Positions 54,535 to 62,547 of a DNA stretch of 64,000 bases are shown piece by piece. The first letter of the stretch is position 1, and the number at the start of each line of letters is the position of its first letter. Source of the DNA: a virus. The stretch covers positions 1 through 64,000 of the IMG/VR virus record IMGVR_UViG_3300020061_000001; one strand, given 5' to 3'. The translations under genes were made by a program, and so were the position numbers. Below the pieces are notes generated by a model that was not told the DNA's origin, made no database searches, and saw only the letters and a program-made list of their open reading frames with translations.

Positions 54535-54815
54535 AATCACCATACGAACATGGATATGGTCCATACCAAGACATTTATACAAATAGAACTTTATATATGG
54601 AAGAAGAGAATCTCATATTCCAAGGGTATAAGTTCTTAGGTTGGAATGTAACAGCAGATAAACTCCCAGAATACAGACATTGTATTAATGAAGCACATAA
54701 TTATTATTCAGCTTTTCCTAATGTTTGGAAAAGTGTGCAACATACTCCATCCGGTAGTGATGTGACACAATGGTGTACTAAATGTAGAATTTATTGGAAA
54801 GTAGATATGAGCTAA
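54531..54815 (+). CDS. Hypothetical protein
   Basis: 94 residues, aromatic- and His-rich with a C-terminal CTKC that may bind zinc with HC earlier. Function unknown. Confidence 0.6.
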   Translation: MKSPYEHGYGPYQDIYTNRTLYMEEENLIFQGYKFLGWNVTADKLPEYRHCINEAHNYYSAFPNVWKSVQHTPSGSDVTQWCTKCRIYWKVDMS

Positions 54816-54816
54816 T

Positions 54817-55095
54817 ATGAGTAAACGAGAGATAAGTAAATTGGTTCAAGCTACTATATGTGAGTTTTGCGACACAGAAATTGACACAAAAGTAGACGGA
54901 TACTGCTACCATTACATGAAGTCGAGTGATGGTACGACTATTAATCATCATAAGTACAATGTTATTCATATAGTTTTTTCTTGGTTAAAGCCAAAGGAGA
55001 ACAAGGTGCGTGGAGATTGGATTTTGTATGACTTTCACGCCTCATGTTTTGATAAATTAATGATTAAATTTTTAGAAGAGAAAGGTAAATCATGA
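54817..55095 (+). CDS. Small zinc-finger-like protein
   Basis: 92 residues. CEFC and two later Cys/His (CYHYMK, HASCFDKL) fit one zinc site. Overlaps the next gene by ATGA. Confidence 0.6.
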   Translation: MSKREISKLVQATICEFCDTEIDTKVDGYCYHYMKSSDGTTINHHKYNVIHIVFSWLKPKENKVRGDWILYDFHASCFDKLMIKFLEEKGKS

Positions 55096-55343
55096 TTAAA
55101 CTATCAAGTGGTGAGCTAAGGGTAAAGAAGATAATCAAACCGACTAAAGCTAAATTCTTTGAGGATATTAAAGAAGGAGATTCAATTGAGATTTTCCATC
55201 TTCTTCAAAGCACAACTGGTGGAGCTAATGGCTTATACGCTTCTGATTTTATGGTAAAGAATTATACACGTAATTCTAAGAAATATATATCAGGTAATAA
55301 TCTTGTTCTTCGTCTTAGTTGTTTTGAATTGGAGATATTGTAA
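55092..55343 (+). CDS. Hypothetical protein
   Basis: 83 residues, with FFEDIKEGDSIEIFHLL typical of a small beta-barrel fold. Begins inside the previous stop. Function unknown. Confidence 0.6.
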   Translation: MIKLSSGELRVKKIIKPTKAKFFEDIKEGDSIEIFHLLQSTTGGANGLYASDFMVKNYTRNSKKYISGNNLVLRLSCFELEIL

Positions 55344-55504
55344 TGACAAAAGATTATAGGCCATACAAGAATGCAATGTGGCGAGCAAGACATATGAAAT
55401 TAACTTTAGCGATGTATATTGTATTCATGGTAGTATGGTTTAGCTTTATAGGAGTATGCTTATTTGGACTCATTCAATTTATTAAATGGGCTTGGAACGC
55501 ATGA
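55343..55504 (+). CDS. Tiny membrane protein
   Basis: 53 residues. Basic N-terminus (YRPYKNAMWRARHMK), one membrane helix (about 22-45). Coupled to both neighbours by 1-4 nt overlaps. Confidence 0.6.
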   Translation: MTKDYRPYKNAMWRARHMKLTLAMYIVFMVVWFSFIGVCLFGLIQFIKWAWNA

Positions 55505-55698
55505 AATTAAATGAATTATATTGGCGATGGAGTCCGGATGGAACTATTTGCTATGTAGAATACGCCTATCTAACAAGATTCTTAAAACGATTAAAAGTAA
55601 AAAGAGTTGCAATGTTCTATTCAAACGATTGGGAAACCCCAAGAGACGCCAGAGGAGCAGCTGAAAATTTTATAGAAAGGACTAAGGAAATAAAATGA
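55501..55698 (+). CDS. Hypothetical protein
   Basis: 65 residues from MKLNELYW at the ATGA overlap. Basic, compact, no motif. Confidence 0.6.
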   Translation: MKLNELYWRWSPDGTICYVEYAYLTRFLKRLKVKRVAMFYSNDWETPRDARGAAENFIERTKEIK

Positions 55699-56048
55699 GT
55701 ACATATAAAGACTTGAAGAATCACGTTCATAATACCCTAAAGATTACCAAAGAGGAAATAAGGGAAATTGTTGAATCCACTGTTGAAAAGGTTGTTGAGC
55801 GTCGGGTAGATGTACTCTTACGCGATAAGCTAAATGTTCAGCATCTTGTCGATCACGCTATAGAACAAAAGATTAATGAGAATAACTGGTTTTGGGACGA
55901 GAGCGAAGATAAATTAGACGATTATATTAAAAAAGAAATGGTGCGCAAACTGACTGATGGTGTTAAATTAAAAGTTGAGGTGGTCGGTAAGAAAAGCGAC
56001 GCTACGCAAACAGGTGATAGAGTAATGAAAATCAGAAAGAATAAATGA
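55695..56048 (+). CDS. Hypothetical coiled-coil protein
   Basis: 117 residues, helical and strongly charged with heptad-like spacing (IREIVESTVEKVVERRVDVLL). Function unknown. Confidence 0.65.
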   Translation: MSTYKDLKNHVHNTLKITKEEIREIVESTVEKVVERRVDVLLRDKLNVQHLVDHAIEQKINENNWFWDESEDKLDDYIKKEMVRKLTDGVKLKVEVVGKKSDATQTGDRVMKIRKNK

Positions 56049-56329
56049 TGTGGTTCTCCAAAAAAGATAAAAAACCTCAACGCGATATCGTTGATACTAA
56101 AAAAGTTTATAAAGTCGTTAAAGAATGGAACGATTCTAAGGCTGAGTTCAGGTACCGTCTATATGTAGGCGAAGAAATATTATGGAGTGACGGAATGAAG
56201 ACTATGTCGTTATTTTCTAACCAAGGTACAAGGTATGTTAATAATGAGGGTTGGGCTTTTGTTGATGATGGAGACAAGGCTTGGGCAAGACGAATAGCTA
56301 AACACTATAAAATAGAGATGATAAAATAA
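56045..56329 (+). CDS. Hypothetical basic protein
   Basis: 94 residues, basic with aromatic strands (EFRYRLYVGEEILW). No family recognised. Overlapping coupling at both ends. Confidence 0.6.
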   Translation: MMWFSKKDKKPQRDIVDTKKVYKVVKEWNDSKAEFRYRLYVGEEILWSDGMKTMSLFSNQGTRYVNNEGWAFVDDGDKAWARRIAKHYKIEMIK

Positions 56330-56562
56330 TGAAAACAGAACGAGTAATACGAGTACATTTTACAGGACGTGATAGTTTGCAATTAAGCGGAGATCATGTA
56401 CCAACATTTATAGAGAATTATCAAAGAGCAGTTGGTAATGGCAATTATTATTTCTTTACTAAAGGTAAAGATAGTATTCTTATAAATATCCCTCAAGTCA
56501 CTTTCATAGAAGAAACAACGATTGAGATAAAAGATGAGCGACCCACGCCTACATTATCATAA
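56329..56562 (+). CDS. Hypothetical protein
   Basis: 77 residues, beta-rich. Overlaps the next gene by 29 nt. Function unknown. Confidence 0.6.
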   Translation: MKTERVIRVHFTGRDSLQLSGDHVPTFIENYQRAVGNGNYYFFTKGKDSILINIPQVTFIEETTIEIKDERPTPTLS

Positions 56563-56851
56563 CGAACCGCACATACCAACACCATGTACATTAATGCATA
56601 GAGGAGTTCAATTGACACAAGAATTAGAAGCTACACCAGTTTATTACCATGACTGCCCGGCTCTAGGCAAGGATACAAAACTTCCTAGAGCATTAATGGC
56701 AGATAGTAAAGGGGAATATATCCTTTATTACCAACATAAATGCCCGTTTTGTAGTAAAACAGGTGGAGAAATTGAGTATGCTTCCGGCGTAACTCCAACG
56801 GCTAATGGTTATTTAATAGACCCCAAAATTGCTGAAAAATTACACAACTAA
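56534..56851 (+). CDS. Hypothetical protein with CxxC
   Basis: 105 residues, His-rich start (LHYHNEPHIPTPC) and CPFC in the second half, a plausible zinc site. Last gene before the large RNA region. Confidence 0.6.
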   Translation: MSDPRLHYHNEPHIPTPCTLMHRGVQLTQELEATPVYYHDCPALGKDTKLPRALMADSKGEYILYYQHKCPFCSKTGGEIEYASGVTPTANGYLIDPKIAEKLHN

Positions 56852-56855
56852 ACGC

Positions 56856-56884
56856 TTGTGTTTTTCGCCGAAAAAGAGCATAAT
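56856..56884 (+). promoter_or_regulatory. Phage consensus promoter of large RNA
   Basis: TTGTGT (56856-56861), 17 bp, CATAAT (56879-56884). The transcript enters the structured RNA directly. Confidence 0.88.
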
Positions 56885-56914
56885 TAATTGTAGAAGAACT
56901 TTGACAATTCGTAC

Positions 56915-57155
56915 AGTTACATGGGCACACAAGAGAAGTTGAAAAACCGACGGGTACGTTCTCTCGAAAGAGCAATTCTAGACAGCTTGTGTGTTCTTCA
57001 TGGCTACATAAGTCACCGTGTAAAGAAAGCCCTATCAGCGATGGCTAACGATGAAGCGCCTTATGTAGACCAAAGCTAGTAGCAAGAAAGCAAGGGAAAT
57101 TAACAGGTCTAATTAACCGCCTTGTGGTGCGTTATTGCTACTAGCCCATGTAACT
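56915..57155 (+). ncRNA. Four-way-junction structured RNA
   Basis: A perfect 12-bp closing helix (56915-56926 with 57144-57155) encloses three arms with perfect base helices: ACACAAG/CTTGTGT (56927-56933/56986-56992), CTACATAAG/CTTATGTAG (57004-57012/57060-57068) and TAGTAGCAA/TTGCTACTA (57077-57085/57135-57143). A 52-codon ORF crosses the helices without a ribosome-binding site. The layout is that of a folded RNA. Family not recognised. Confidence 0.75.
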
Positions 57156-57178
57156 ATATGAATAGTTAGAACATTAAC

Positions 57179-57301
57179 AATTAAAAACACACTATTGGTG
57201 AGGTATGCAGGTCTCCAACTGAAACGTCATTCGGTAAAAAAGTTGTGTCGTATTGTGTCGCCTTATGTGACGTGTACCTCGCCAGCAATGTGTTTTTAAT
57301 T
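57179..57301 (+). ncRNA. Long hairpin RNA upstream of next gene
   Basis: A 13-bp perfect end helix (57179-57191 with 57289-57301), a 10-bp helix TGGTGAGGTA/TACCTCGCCA and an inner ACGTCA/TGACGT. Ends in a T-run, so it may serve as terminator of the RNA above or as a cis-regulator of the gene at 57318, whose AAGAAGG site follows at once. Confidence 0.65.
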
Positions 57302-57317
57302 TAAAAGAAGGGTTATA

Positions 57318-57785
57318 ATGGAAGTTAAAAAGAACTTAAATGGTATGCAGCGTAAAATGCTGGATGAAATCTACACAGAGCAATTCAAAAAGCGTGAGAA
57401 GACTATTTTGGACGAGCGCGAAAGAGGAAAATCAATTCTTACCGATAAACTCTTAAAAGAATTTGCAAAAGATAAAGAAGTTAAAGCTTATCTTGAAGCA
57501 GGAAAGAAGTTCTTTGAACTTGCACAAAAACTTAAACCTAAATTCGACAAGAACGGTGTTAGTACTAGCGACTATATCACCAAAGTTCCAGCTCTTAGTG
57601 TTTATTGCGGTTACAGAAATGATTACAAAGTATTTCCAGAACTAAATATCTACAGTGAAGAAACTATTCGTATTGAGGGTGTTCTTGCTGAGAAGAAACG
57701 TGAAATGCGCGCTAAAATCTATGGTGTAGAAGCAAGCTATGAAGAAGTAGATAAAGAGATAAAGGAACTGTTGAAAGATGTCTGA
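57318..57785 (+). CDS. Hypothetical helical protein
   Basis: 155 residues, Lys/Glu-rich and helical. The pattern (MLDEIYTEQFKKREKTILDERERGKSI) resembles small phage regulatory or structural helical proteins. AAGAAGG upstream. Function unknown. Confidence 0.65.
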   Translation: MEVKKNLNGMQRKMLDEIYTEQFKKREKTILDERERGKSILTDKLLKEFAKDKEVKAYLEAGKKFFELAQKLKPKFDKNGVSTSDYITKVPALSVYCGYRNDYKVFPELNIYSEETIRIEGVLAEKKREMRAKIYGVEASYEEVDKEIKELLKDV

Positions 57786-58137
57786 TTTAAGTAGTAGACA
57801 GAGCGCTGAATTGGCGTTTTTGCTCAATAACGGTGTAAGTATGGAAATTATATCAGTTGGTGGCGGTCTATTTGATGTTTCGTGGGTAGAGTATTCTCTA
57901 TTTATGCCAGAAGTGCAGAAGGTCATGGCAGGGGTTGATAATCTTGATGATTTTGACGGTGTTCATCAATTAGATTGTCCGGATTATGTTGGCTATGGGG
58001 ATACATTATCAGAGGCTCTTACGGAATTTATGGATAAGAACAATGAATTTTGTGAAATGTTTAATGGTAGTGAAGAAGATTCAGAAACTATACTTGATCA
58101 GTATGTGCAATCCATAAAAGATAAACACGAACTTTAA
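57778..58137 (+). CDS. Hypothetical acidic protein
   Basis: 119 residues, very acidic. The segment VGYGDTLSEALTEFMDKNNEF recalls HicB-like folds (GxT..EA), though no DNA-binding part is present. Assignment is weak. Confidence 0.6.
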   Translation: MSDLSSRQSAELAFLLNNGVSMEIISVGGGLFDVSWVEYSLFMPEVQKVMAGVDNLDDFDGVHQLDCPDYVGYGDTLSEALTEFMDKNNEFCEMFNGSEEDSETILDQYVQSIKDKHEL

Positions 58138-58154
58138 TTACAGTTGTTGTAAGG

Positions 58155-58182
58155 TAGGCACTAGAGATAGTGTCTATTTTCT
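58155..58182 (+). terminator. Intrinsic terminator
   Basis: GGCACTA-GAGA-TAGTGTC hairpin (7 bp) followed by TATTTTCTTT. It ends the unit before the promoter at 58206. Confidence 0.6.
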
Positions 58183-58205
58183 TTGAAGAATCTTTATGAA
58201 AAAGC

Positions 58206-58234
58206 TTGTGTTTTCAAATGAAAGAGAGCATAAT
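58206..58234 (+). promoter_or_regulatory. Phage consensus promoter
   Basis: TTGTGT (58206-58211), 17 bp, CATAAT (58229-58234), followed by the AAGAAAGGCTTT leader before 58270. Confidence 0.88.
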
Positions 58235-58269
58235 TAAAATATAAAGACAGTAAGAAAGGCTTTAGAAAA

Positions 58270-58350
58270 ATGAGTACTAAAAAACAAAACTTGGTTGAAG
58301 GAATAGTACTTTTTGTATTGTTCTTCTTTGTCATCAACGGAGCGCTATAA
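58270..58350 (+). CDS. Tiny membrane peptide gene
   Basis: 26 residues: basic start, then one hydrophobic helix. Preceded by the shared AAGAAAGGCTT leader and coupled to the next gene by TAATG. Confidence 0.6.
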   Translation: MSTKKQNLVEGIVLFVLFFFVINGAL

Positions 58351-58811
58351 TGAGTCATTGTCAAATTTGCGCTCGAGAGATAAAATCCAATACTGGCACT
58401 ATAGCCCACCATGGTTTTTTACGCCCTGGTAATGGCTGGGGACAAACCTCTAGTTGTGAAGGCGCTAAGTATCTTCCTTATGAGCAAAGCCGTGATCGTA
58501 TTCCAGAAGTAGTTGAGAACTATAAAAAGTATCGACAAAATAATATTGAGGCAGAAACAGATTACATGGCTAATCCTCCTGCAACTATTACTCGTTTCGC
58601 TATGAGCAGTTACGGGAAGAATGAAACTTTCGTCCGACCTGAAAACTTTGACTCTAAAAAAGCAATGGAAAAAGGTTCTTGGGGCTTTGGCGAAGGATAC
58701 TGGATGGAGTTTAGTAAACGAGTGCGAGAATGTCAGAAAAATATTAAGAGCCTAGACGCGGAGATTGAGTTCCTTAAACTACGATGGCTTACATGGAAGA
58801 AGGTAGCGTAA
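58350..58811 (+). CDS. Conserved phage zinc-ribbon protein
   Basis: 153 residues. CQICAREIKSNTGTIAHHGF, then GWGQTSSCEGAKYLPYEQSRDRI is a block I associate with widely distributed phage proteins of unknown role. The C-terminus is helical and charged. Confidence 0.7.
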   Translation: MSHCQICAREIKSNTGTIAHHGFLRPGNGWGQTSSCEGAKYLPYEQSRDRIPEVVENYKKYRQNNIEAETDYMANPPATITRFAMSSYGKNETFVRPENFDSKKAMEKGSWGFGEGYWMEFSKRVRECQKNIKSLDAEIEFLKLRWLTWKKVA

Positions 58812-59152
58812 TGAACTACGCAGAATATAGAGAAAAGCAGGGCACTAACAACTCACATGTTGCTCAAAAGTATGCAGCAGGTAATAATGCTAGGGGCAAA
58901 AAAACATGGGGCGCTACAAGCCATACAGAAGATTTGAGAAATGACACAGAGTTTCGTGAGAATATTGATAAATTGTTTTCTCATAAACATACATCATATG
59001 CTGGTAAGAAGAATGTTCATATTTGTGTGACATGCCTTAAACCTGTCGGTATAATAACTAGGAGAAAACAAAAAGACAAGTTTATTGTTGGTAAAGGATA
59101 TACTGGTTTATTGTGCGCTTATCATTTAAGGCTCGAGAAGGAATTATCATAG
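58811..59152 (+). CDS. Hypothetical protein with zinc site
   Basis: 113 residues from MNYAEY at the TAATG overlap. Basic. HICVTCLK and a later Cys-His (LLCAYHL) suggest a zinc finger. Confidence 0.6.
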   Translation: MNYAEYREKQGTNNSHVAQKYAAGNNARGKKTWGATSHTEDLRNDTEFRENIDKLFSHKHTSYAGKKNVHICVTCLKPVGIITRRKQKDKFIVGKGYTGLLCAYHLRLEKELS

Positions 59153-59154
59153 TT

Positions 59155-59436
59155 ATGAGTAAAAATGTTAATGATACTAGCAACGAAAAGTTCGTAGAAC
59201 TATGGGTTGCTGCCTACAAAGATGAGATTGGTCTTATGGGGCTTGTGAAACAGCAGGACTGGCAATACGGTCAGGTGTCAGCTCGCGCCAGCGGTTTGCG
59301 CCGAGCAGGAGTAAAACTCCCCACAATGAAGTCGCCCAACCAGAAAAATAACTATCTTACTGTAAACTCAAAAACACTAAATGACATTATTGTAAAAGAA
59401 CTAGGCGAAGACGCACTAAACTGGAGGACAAGGTAA
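59155..59436 (+). CDS. Hypothetical protein
   Basis: 93 residues from MSKNVN. Helical, with GQVSARASGLRRAGVKLP, a helix-turn-helix-like sequence that could bind DNA. Low certainty. Confidence 0.6.
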   Translation: MSKNVNDTSNEKFVELWVAAYKDEIGLMGLVKQQDWQYGQVSARASGLRRAGVKLPTMKSPNQKNNYLTVNSKTLNDIIVKELGEDALNWRTR

Positions 59437-59606
59437 TGGCTATCAATTTATTACATTTCTCGTCGGTTTTGTTGATATTTATAGGCGTATTCTTTATGAT
59501 AGCTTCTTATGAAGAACATACCCAAGATAAAAAAACTAGCCAACGCTTTATGCGGGCTAGTACTTTCTTATTCCTAGTTGCCGCCCTACTTATGGGGGTA
59601 GAGTAA
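59436..59606 (+). CDS. Small two-helix membrane protein
   Basis: 56 residues with two membrane helices (about 4-21 and 37-54) joined by a short charged loop. TAATG couplings. Confidence 0.65.
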   Translation: MAINLLHFSSVLLIFIGVFFMIASYEEHTQDKKTSQRFMRASTFLFLVAALLMGVE

Positions 59607-59818
59607 TGAAACATACCATAGCAGTTATTATATTTTTAGGGCTACTTGTTTGGTTTACAATCTGGCTAACAGGTAATCTTAATGACGGTAGAGAGCAAAA
59701 GTGTAAAGAACAGTTTGGATATTCTTGGCATTATTCACAGAAATATGGTGCAGACTGTATAGATTCTAATACGGGTGAAGGTAGATATTTTAAGGAGCTT
59801 AAAAATGAAATGCGCTAA
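59606..59818 (+). CDS. Small membrane-anchored protein
   Basis: 70 residues. One N-terminal membrane helix, then a polar part with two Cys (CKEQFGY and CIDSNTG) that could form a disulfide outside the membrane. Confidence 0.65.
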   Translation: MKHTIAVIIFLGLLVWFTIWLTGNLNDGREQKCKEQFGYSWHYSQKYGADCIDSNTGEGRYFKELKNEMR

Positions 59819-60266
59819 TAATGGTGGTGCAGCAATAGGGGCTGGTCATGACTGTATCTGTGTAGATGAAAAAGGCCATAACGGTAACCATGGTTGCGAG
59901 TGTGGCGCTCTTTGGCCAAGTGGTGCTGGATTCTTTGTGCCTATGGATATTTCGCCCCACGATGAAGAATTAAAGAGACATGAATTGTCTGAAACCTTAA
60001 AAGGCAAAAACCTAAGAGCCCTACTGAAATGGGTGTATGACCATGGACAGTTAAAAGGTGAGTTCCCAGACCAATCTATCAGTAAGGATTTTGTTCTTAA
60101 GTTAGCTGAAAAAGCTATCAAAGATCGTGACACCAAACGTGATGCTTATATTATCGGTGAGGATGATAAAACAAACCCGTACAATCCCGACGGTCATGAT
60201 GAGAATCGGTTGAGAGCCAAACAACGTCAACGTGCATATATATGGGATAGTAAGGAGCAAGTATGA
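59805..60266 (+). CDS. Hypothetical protein with Cys/His N-terminus
   Basis: 153 residues from MKCANNG with AAGGAG upstream. CICVDEKGHNGNHGCECG suggests a zinc-binding head. The C-terminus is helical and basic. Family unknown. Confidence 0.6.
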   Translation: MKCANNGGAAIGAGHDCICVDEKGHNGNHGCECGALWPSGAGFFVPMDISPHDEELKRHELSETLKGKNLRALLKWVYDHGQLKGEFPDQSISKDFVLKLAEKAIKDRDTKRDAYIIGEDDKTNPYNPDGHDENRLRAKQRQRAYIWDSKEQV

Positions 60267-60418
60267 GGAAAATACATGTTTTATATCAAAATATAGCCGT
60301 TCTTGGAACAGTTTCGCAAAAAACTCGCTGTTCTTGTGGGGCAAAACTGACTAAACCTGTAACCCGTATTTACTTTAAGAAATTAATTGGCGACGTAAAC
60401 ACTACTTATGCAAATTGA
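60263..60418 (+). CDS. Small basic protein with CxC
   Basis: 51 residues, basic, with RCSCGAKLTK. ATGA overlap with the gene before it. Confidence 0.55.
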   Translation: MRKIHVLYQNIAVLGTVSQKTRCSCGAKLTKPVTRIYFKKLIGDVNTTYAN

Positions 60419-60430
60419 GGAGCAACAGAT

Positions 60431-60709
60431 ATGAGTTCTATAAAAAACAATCGTGATCTACGTGAACGCTTTGAGGCTAATATGCTTGATGGCGAGAAGA
60501 TAGAAGAGAGTGGCAACGCTATGCTATCTGCTGTAGATGTTTGGGCGTTTCTTAAAGAAGCTGTTAAAGATGTTAGAATATCTGAGGTCAATGGTATTAG
60601 AGAACGCGCAGGGTACGACATAACCGACACCTATAGGCTTACAGGTTATTCTATTACGCAAAGGGTTCGTGAGATAGAGCGCGAAGGGGAGGAGAAGAGC
60701 CATGCTTGA
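60431..60709 (+). CDS. Hypothetical regulator-like protein
   Basis: 92 residues, helical. The C-terminal half (YDITDTYRLTGYSITQRVREIEREGEE) resembles a winged-helix recognition segment for sensing or DNA binding. GAGGAG upstream. Confidence 0.6.
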   Translation: MSSIKNNRDLRERFEANMLDGEKIEESGNAMLSAVDVWAFLKEAVKDVRISEVNGIRERAGYDITDTYRLTGYSITQRVREIEREGEEKSHA

Positions 60710-60953
60710 TGGAAAAGAACCGGATTTTATTAACCCGGAGGGCACTAAGTGGTGGAAAGATACTAACTTAACTGAATATGCTCAAGAACAAATCAACAAA
60801 GAACATGCTGTATTTGAAATCCAAACTACTAATGGAAAACAGAGTAGAGTCCTTATTGATAAAAATGGAGTTCTTGAAGAAGACGGAAGTTTAGAGGCTA
60901 TGGCTTTTAAGATTGATAAATGGGCGTTAATAATAAATGGGAGTTTAAGGTAA
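60702..60953 (+). CDS. Hypothetical protein
   Basis: 83 residues, acidic, mixed alpha/beta. Couplings at both ends. No family recognised. Confidence 0.6.
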   Translation: MLDGKEPDFINPEGTKWWKDTNLTEYAQEQINKEHAVFEIQTTNGKQSRVLIDKNGVLEEDGSLEAMAFKIDKWALIINGSLR

Positions 60954-61048
60954 TGAGCCAAAAACTATTTAATTTTATTATTATATGGCTTCTTATTTTA
61001 GTGACAGTTCTTTTTGGCGTTATGATCTGGAAGCTGATAACGGAATGA
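60953..61048 (+). CDS. Tiny membrane peptide gene
   Basis: 31 residues, almost wholly one hydrophobic helix. TAATG in, ATGA out. Confidence 0.6.
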   Translation: MSQKLFNFIIIWLLILVTVLFGVMIWKLITE

Positions 61049-61344
61049 GTGATAAAGAATATACAGAAGAACTTGAGAAGATTGTTATATTTCTTTGTGA
61101 TGTTTATACAAAAGGCCAAGATAGTCTAGCTTGTCAGACAAATAAAGATGGTACTCAACCTGATGAAAAGTGGCTGAATGTATTTATGTCGTTTCCCACA
61201 ATCCAAGGTAGCATGAATAGAATATATGTTAGTCGTATTGGCAACCTGAGAACCTCTCTATTAAACCGTGAATCAGTTAGTATGTCTTTTGAGGAAGTGT
61301 TTGAAAAACTAAAAATTGGAAGACGCGAAAAGGGGAAAGAATAA
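61045..61344 (+). CDS. Hypothetical protein
   Basis: 99 residues from MSDKEYTEE at the ATGA overlap. Helical, with a basic C-terminus. Function unknown. Confidence 0.6.
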   Translation: MSDKEYTEELEKIVIFLCDVYTKGQDSLACQTNKDGTQPDEKWLNVFMSFPTIQGSMNRIYVSRIGNLRTSLLNRESVSMSFEEVFEKLKIGRREKGKE

Positions 61345-61593
61345 ATGTTTAAACTATTAAGTGATAGCGAATTAGCAACCGAGGTTGGAAGCTTTGAGTT
61401 GAGGTATAGTGATGGTCAAGTTAATCAAGGTGAATTAGATGGTTTACTAACTATTATTAAAGAGCAAAAGATCGCCCATGCGGATAAAGTAATAGGCGAT
61501 AGTAATGAATTTATTGCGTGTGATGATCTCCATCACGATGCTTATAAAGTGCAACCGAGAATTAAGTCAGTTCTAAGGGGGAGAAATAAGTAA
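61345..61593 (+). CDS. Hypothetical protein
   Basis: 82 residues, acidic N-terminal two thirds, basic end. Coupled to the paralogue behind it by TAATG. Confidence 0.6.
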   Translation: MFKLLSDSELATEVGSFELRYSDGQVNQGELDGLLTIIKEQKIAHADKVIGDSNEFIACDDLHHDAYKVQPRIKSVLRGRNK

Positions 61594-61925
61594 TGAAAGT
61601 GATTAAATCAGAAGAGAGCTTATTAGAGTTCGATAACGGATTAGTCATAGCGGGGGAAGGTGATACTGATTGTTGCGCCCATAATTATCTTGATTTTACG
61701 CAATTCGAAGTTGGGCAAGAGTTTCCAACAATGACCGCAGGTGAGTTCTTTGACGCCGTAAACCTGAAAGGTGATGGCTTTGGTCTTAATGCATCTGATG
61801 GACTTCCTAAGTGGTGCCAAGCGCGTTCAAGGCAGAATGGTTATTATTCAGACAGAACAGAATTGAGTGTCTTATATGGGGGTAAGACTATTAGCTTAGG
61901 TAAGTTGTCAGGGGAACAGGAATAA
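61593..61925 (+). CDS. Hypothetical protein (paralogue of 41265)
   Basis: 110 residues, colinear with the gene at 41265: shared ESLLEFDNGLV, DCCA, QFEVGQEFP, LPKWCQARSRQNGYYSD. About half the positions match by eye. Two copies 20 kb apart imply a duplicated function worth keeping. Confidence 0.72.
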   Translation: MKVIKSEESLLEFDNGLVIAGEGDTDCCAHNYLDFTQFEVGQEFPTMTAGEFFDAVNLKGDGFGLNASDGLPKWCQARSRQNGYYSDRTELSVLYGGKTISLGKLSGEQE

Positions 61926-61928
61926 ATA

Positions 61929-62102
61929 ATGGGTGAAATCATAGGGACAATTATTGGCATTTTACTGTTCTTGGGTTCTATTACTTTCTTACAGTGGTTA
62001 GCCGTTAAACACCCTCCTTATGATTGGAAAGCAGATGCCCGTAAGTATCGCGCCCAAAAAGAAAAAGAGTTAGAAGACTATAAAAGGAGCCTAGAGAAAT
62101 GA
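61929..62102 (+). CDS. Small membrane-anchored protein
   Basis: 57 residues. One N-terminal membrane helix (about 4-25), then a charged helical tail. ATGA coupling to the next gene. Confidence 0.65.
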   Translation: MGEIIGTIIGILLFLGSITFLQWLAVKHPPYDWKADARKYRAQKEKELEDYKRSLEK

Positions 62103-62326
62103 CCCCAGAACTACAAAGGCGAATCAACAGAGTGTTTAGTAACGCAGCTTGTTATAGGTGTGATGGTAGTGCTATACGTGGGCAGTCTCCTAGTAATCCG
62201 GGTGGTGACCCATGCGATGATTGTTCGCAGACGGGTATTGCTGACGATGGTACAAGGCTGGAAGATGTGAGAGAGCAAATTAACGAAGTCATTAACGGTT
62301 ACATAAAAGAGTTTGAGGCTAAGTAA
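62099..62326 (+). CDS. Small zinc-finger protein
   Basis: 75 residues with CYRCDGSAI and CDDCSQTG, a DnaJ-like CxxCxG pair, similar in plan to the gene at 49907. Confidence 0.65.
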   Translation: MTPELQRRINRVFSNAACYRCDGSAIRGQSPSNPGGDPCDDCSQTGIADDGTRLEDVREQINEVINGYIKEFEAK

Positions 62327-62547
62327 TGAGTCTATTAGGTAAAGCAATAACAGAAGCTCAGGCAGAAATGAATGATCATTTTATAAAGAACCACGTCGAA
62401 TATGATTTAGCGGTGAAGAAACGTGATGCACTCGAGATAGAAATGGAAAATGCTTATAATCTTGCTTACGCTCTTCAAACGCAGTATAATGATATAGAAG
62501 AGAAGATAGAAAATTATAACCAAGAACAGGCGGCATTAGATGAGTGA
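62326..62547 (+). CDS. Coiled-coil protein
   Basis: 73 residues, continuous helix with heptad pattern (YDLAVKKRDALEIEMENAYNLAYAL). Likely dimer. Function unknown. Confidence 0.65.
   Translation: MSLLGKAITEAQAEMNDHFIKNHVEYDLAVKKRDALEIEMENAYNLAYALQTQYNDIEEKIENYNQEQAALDE

Noticed and set aside
56920-57078. 52-codon ORF (MGTQEKLKNRR...) as a protein gene
   Set aside because: It runs through three perfect helices of the four-way-junction RNA and has no ribosome-binding site; the RNA explanation accounts for more of the sequence, though homologues should decide.
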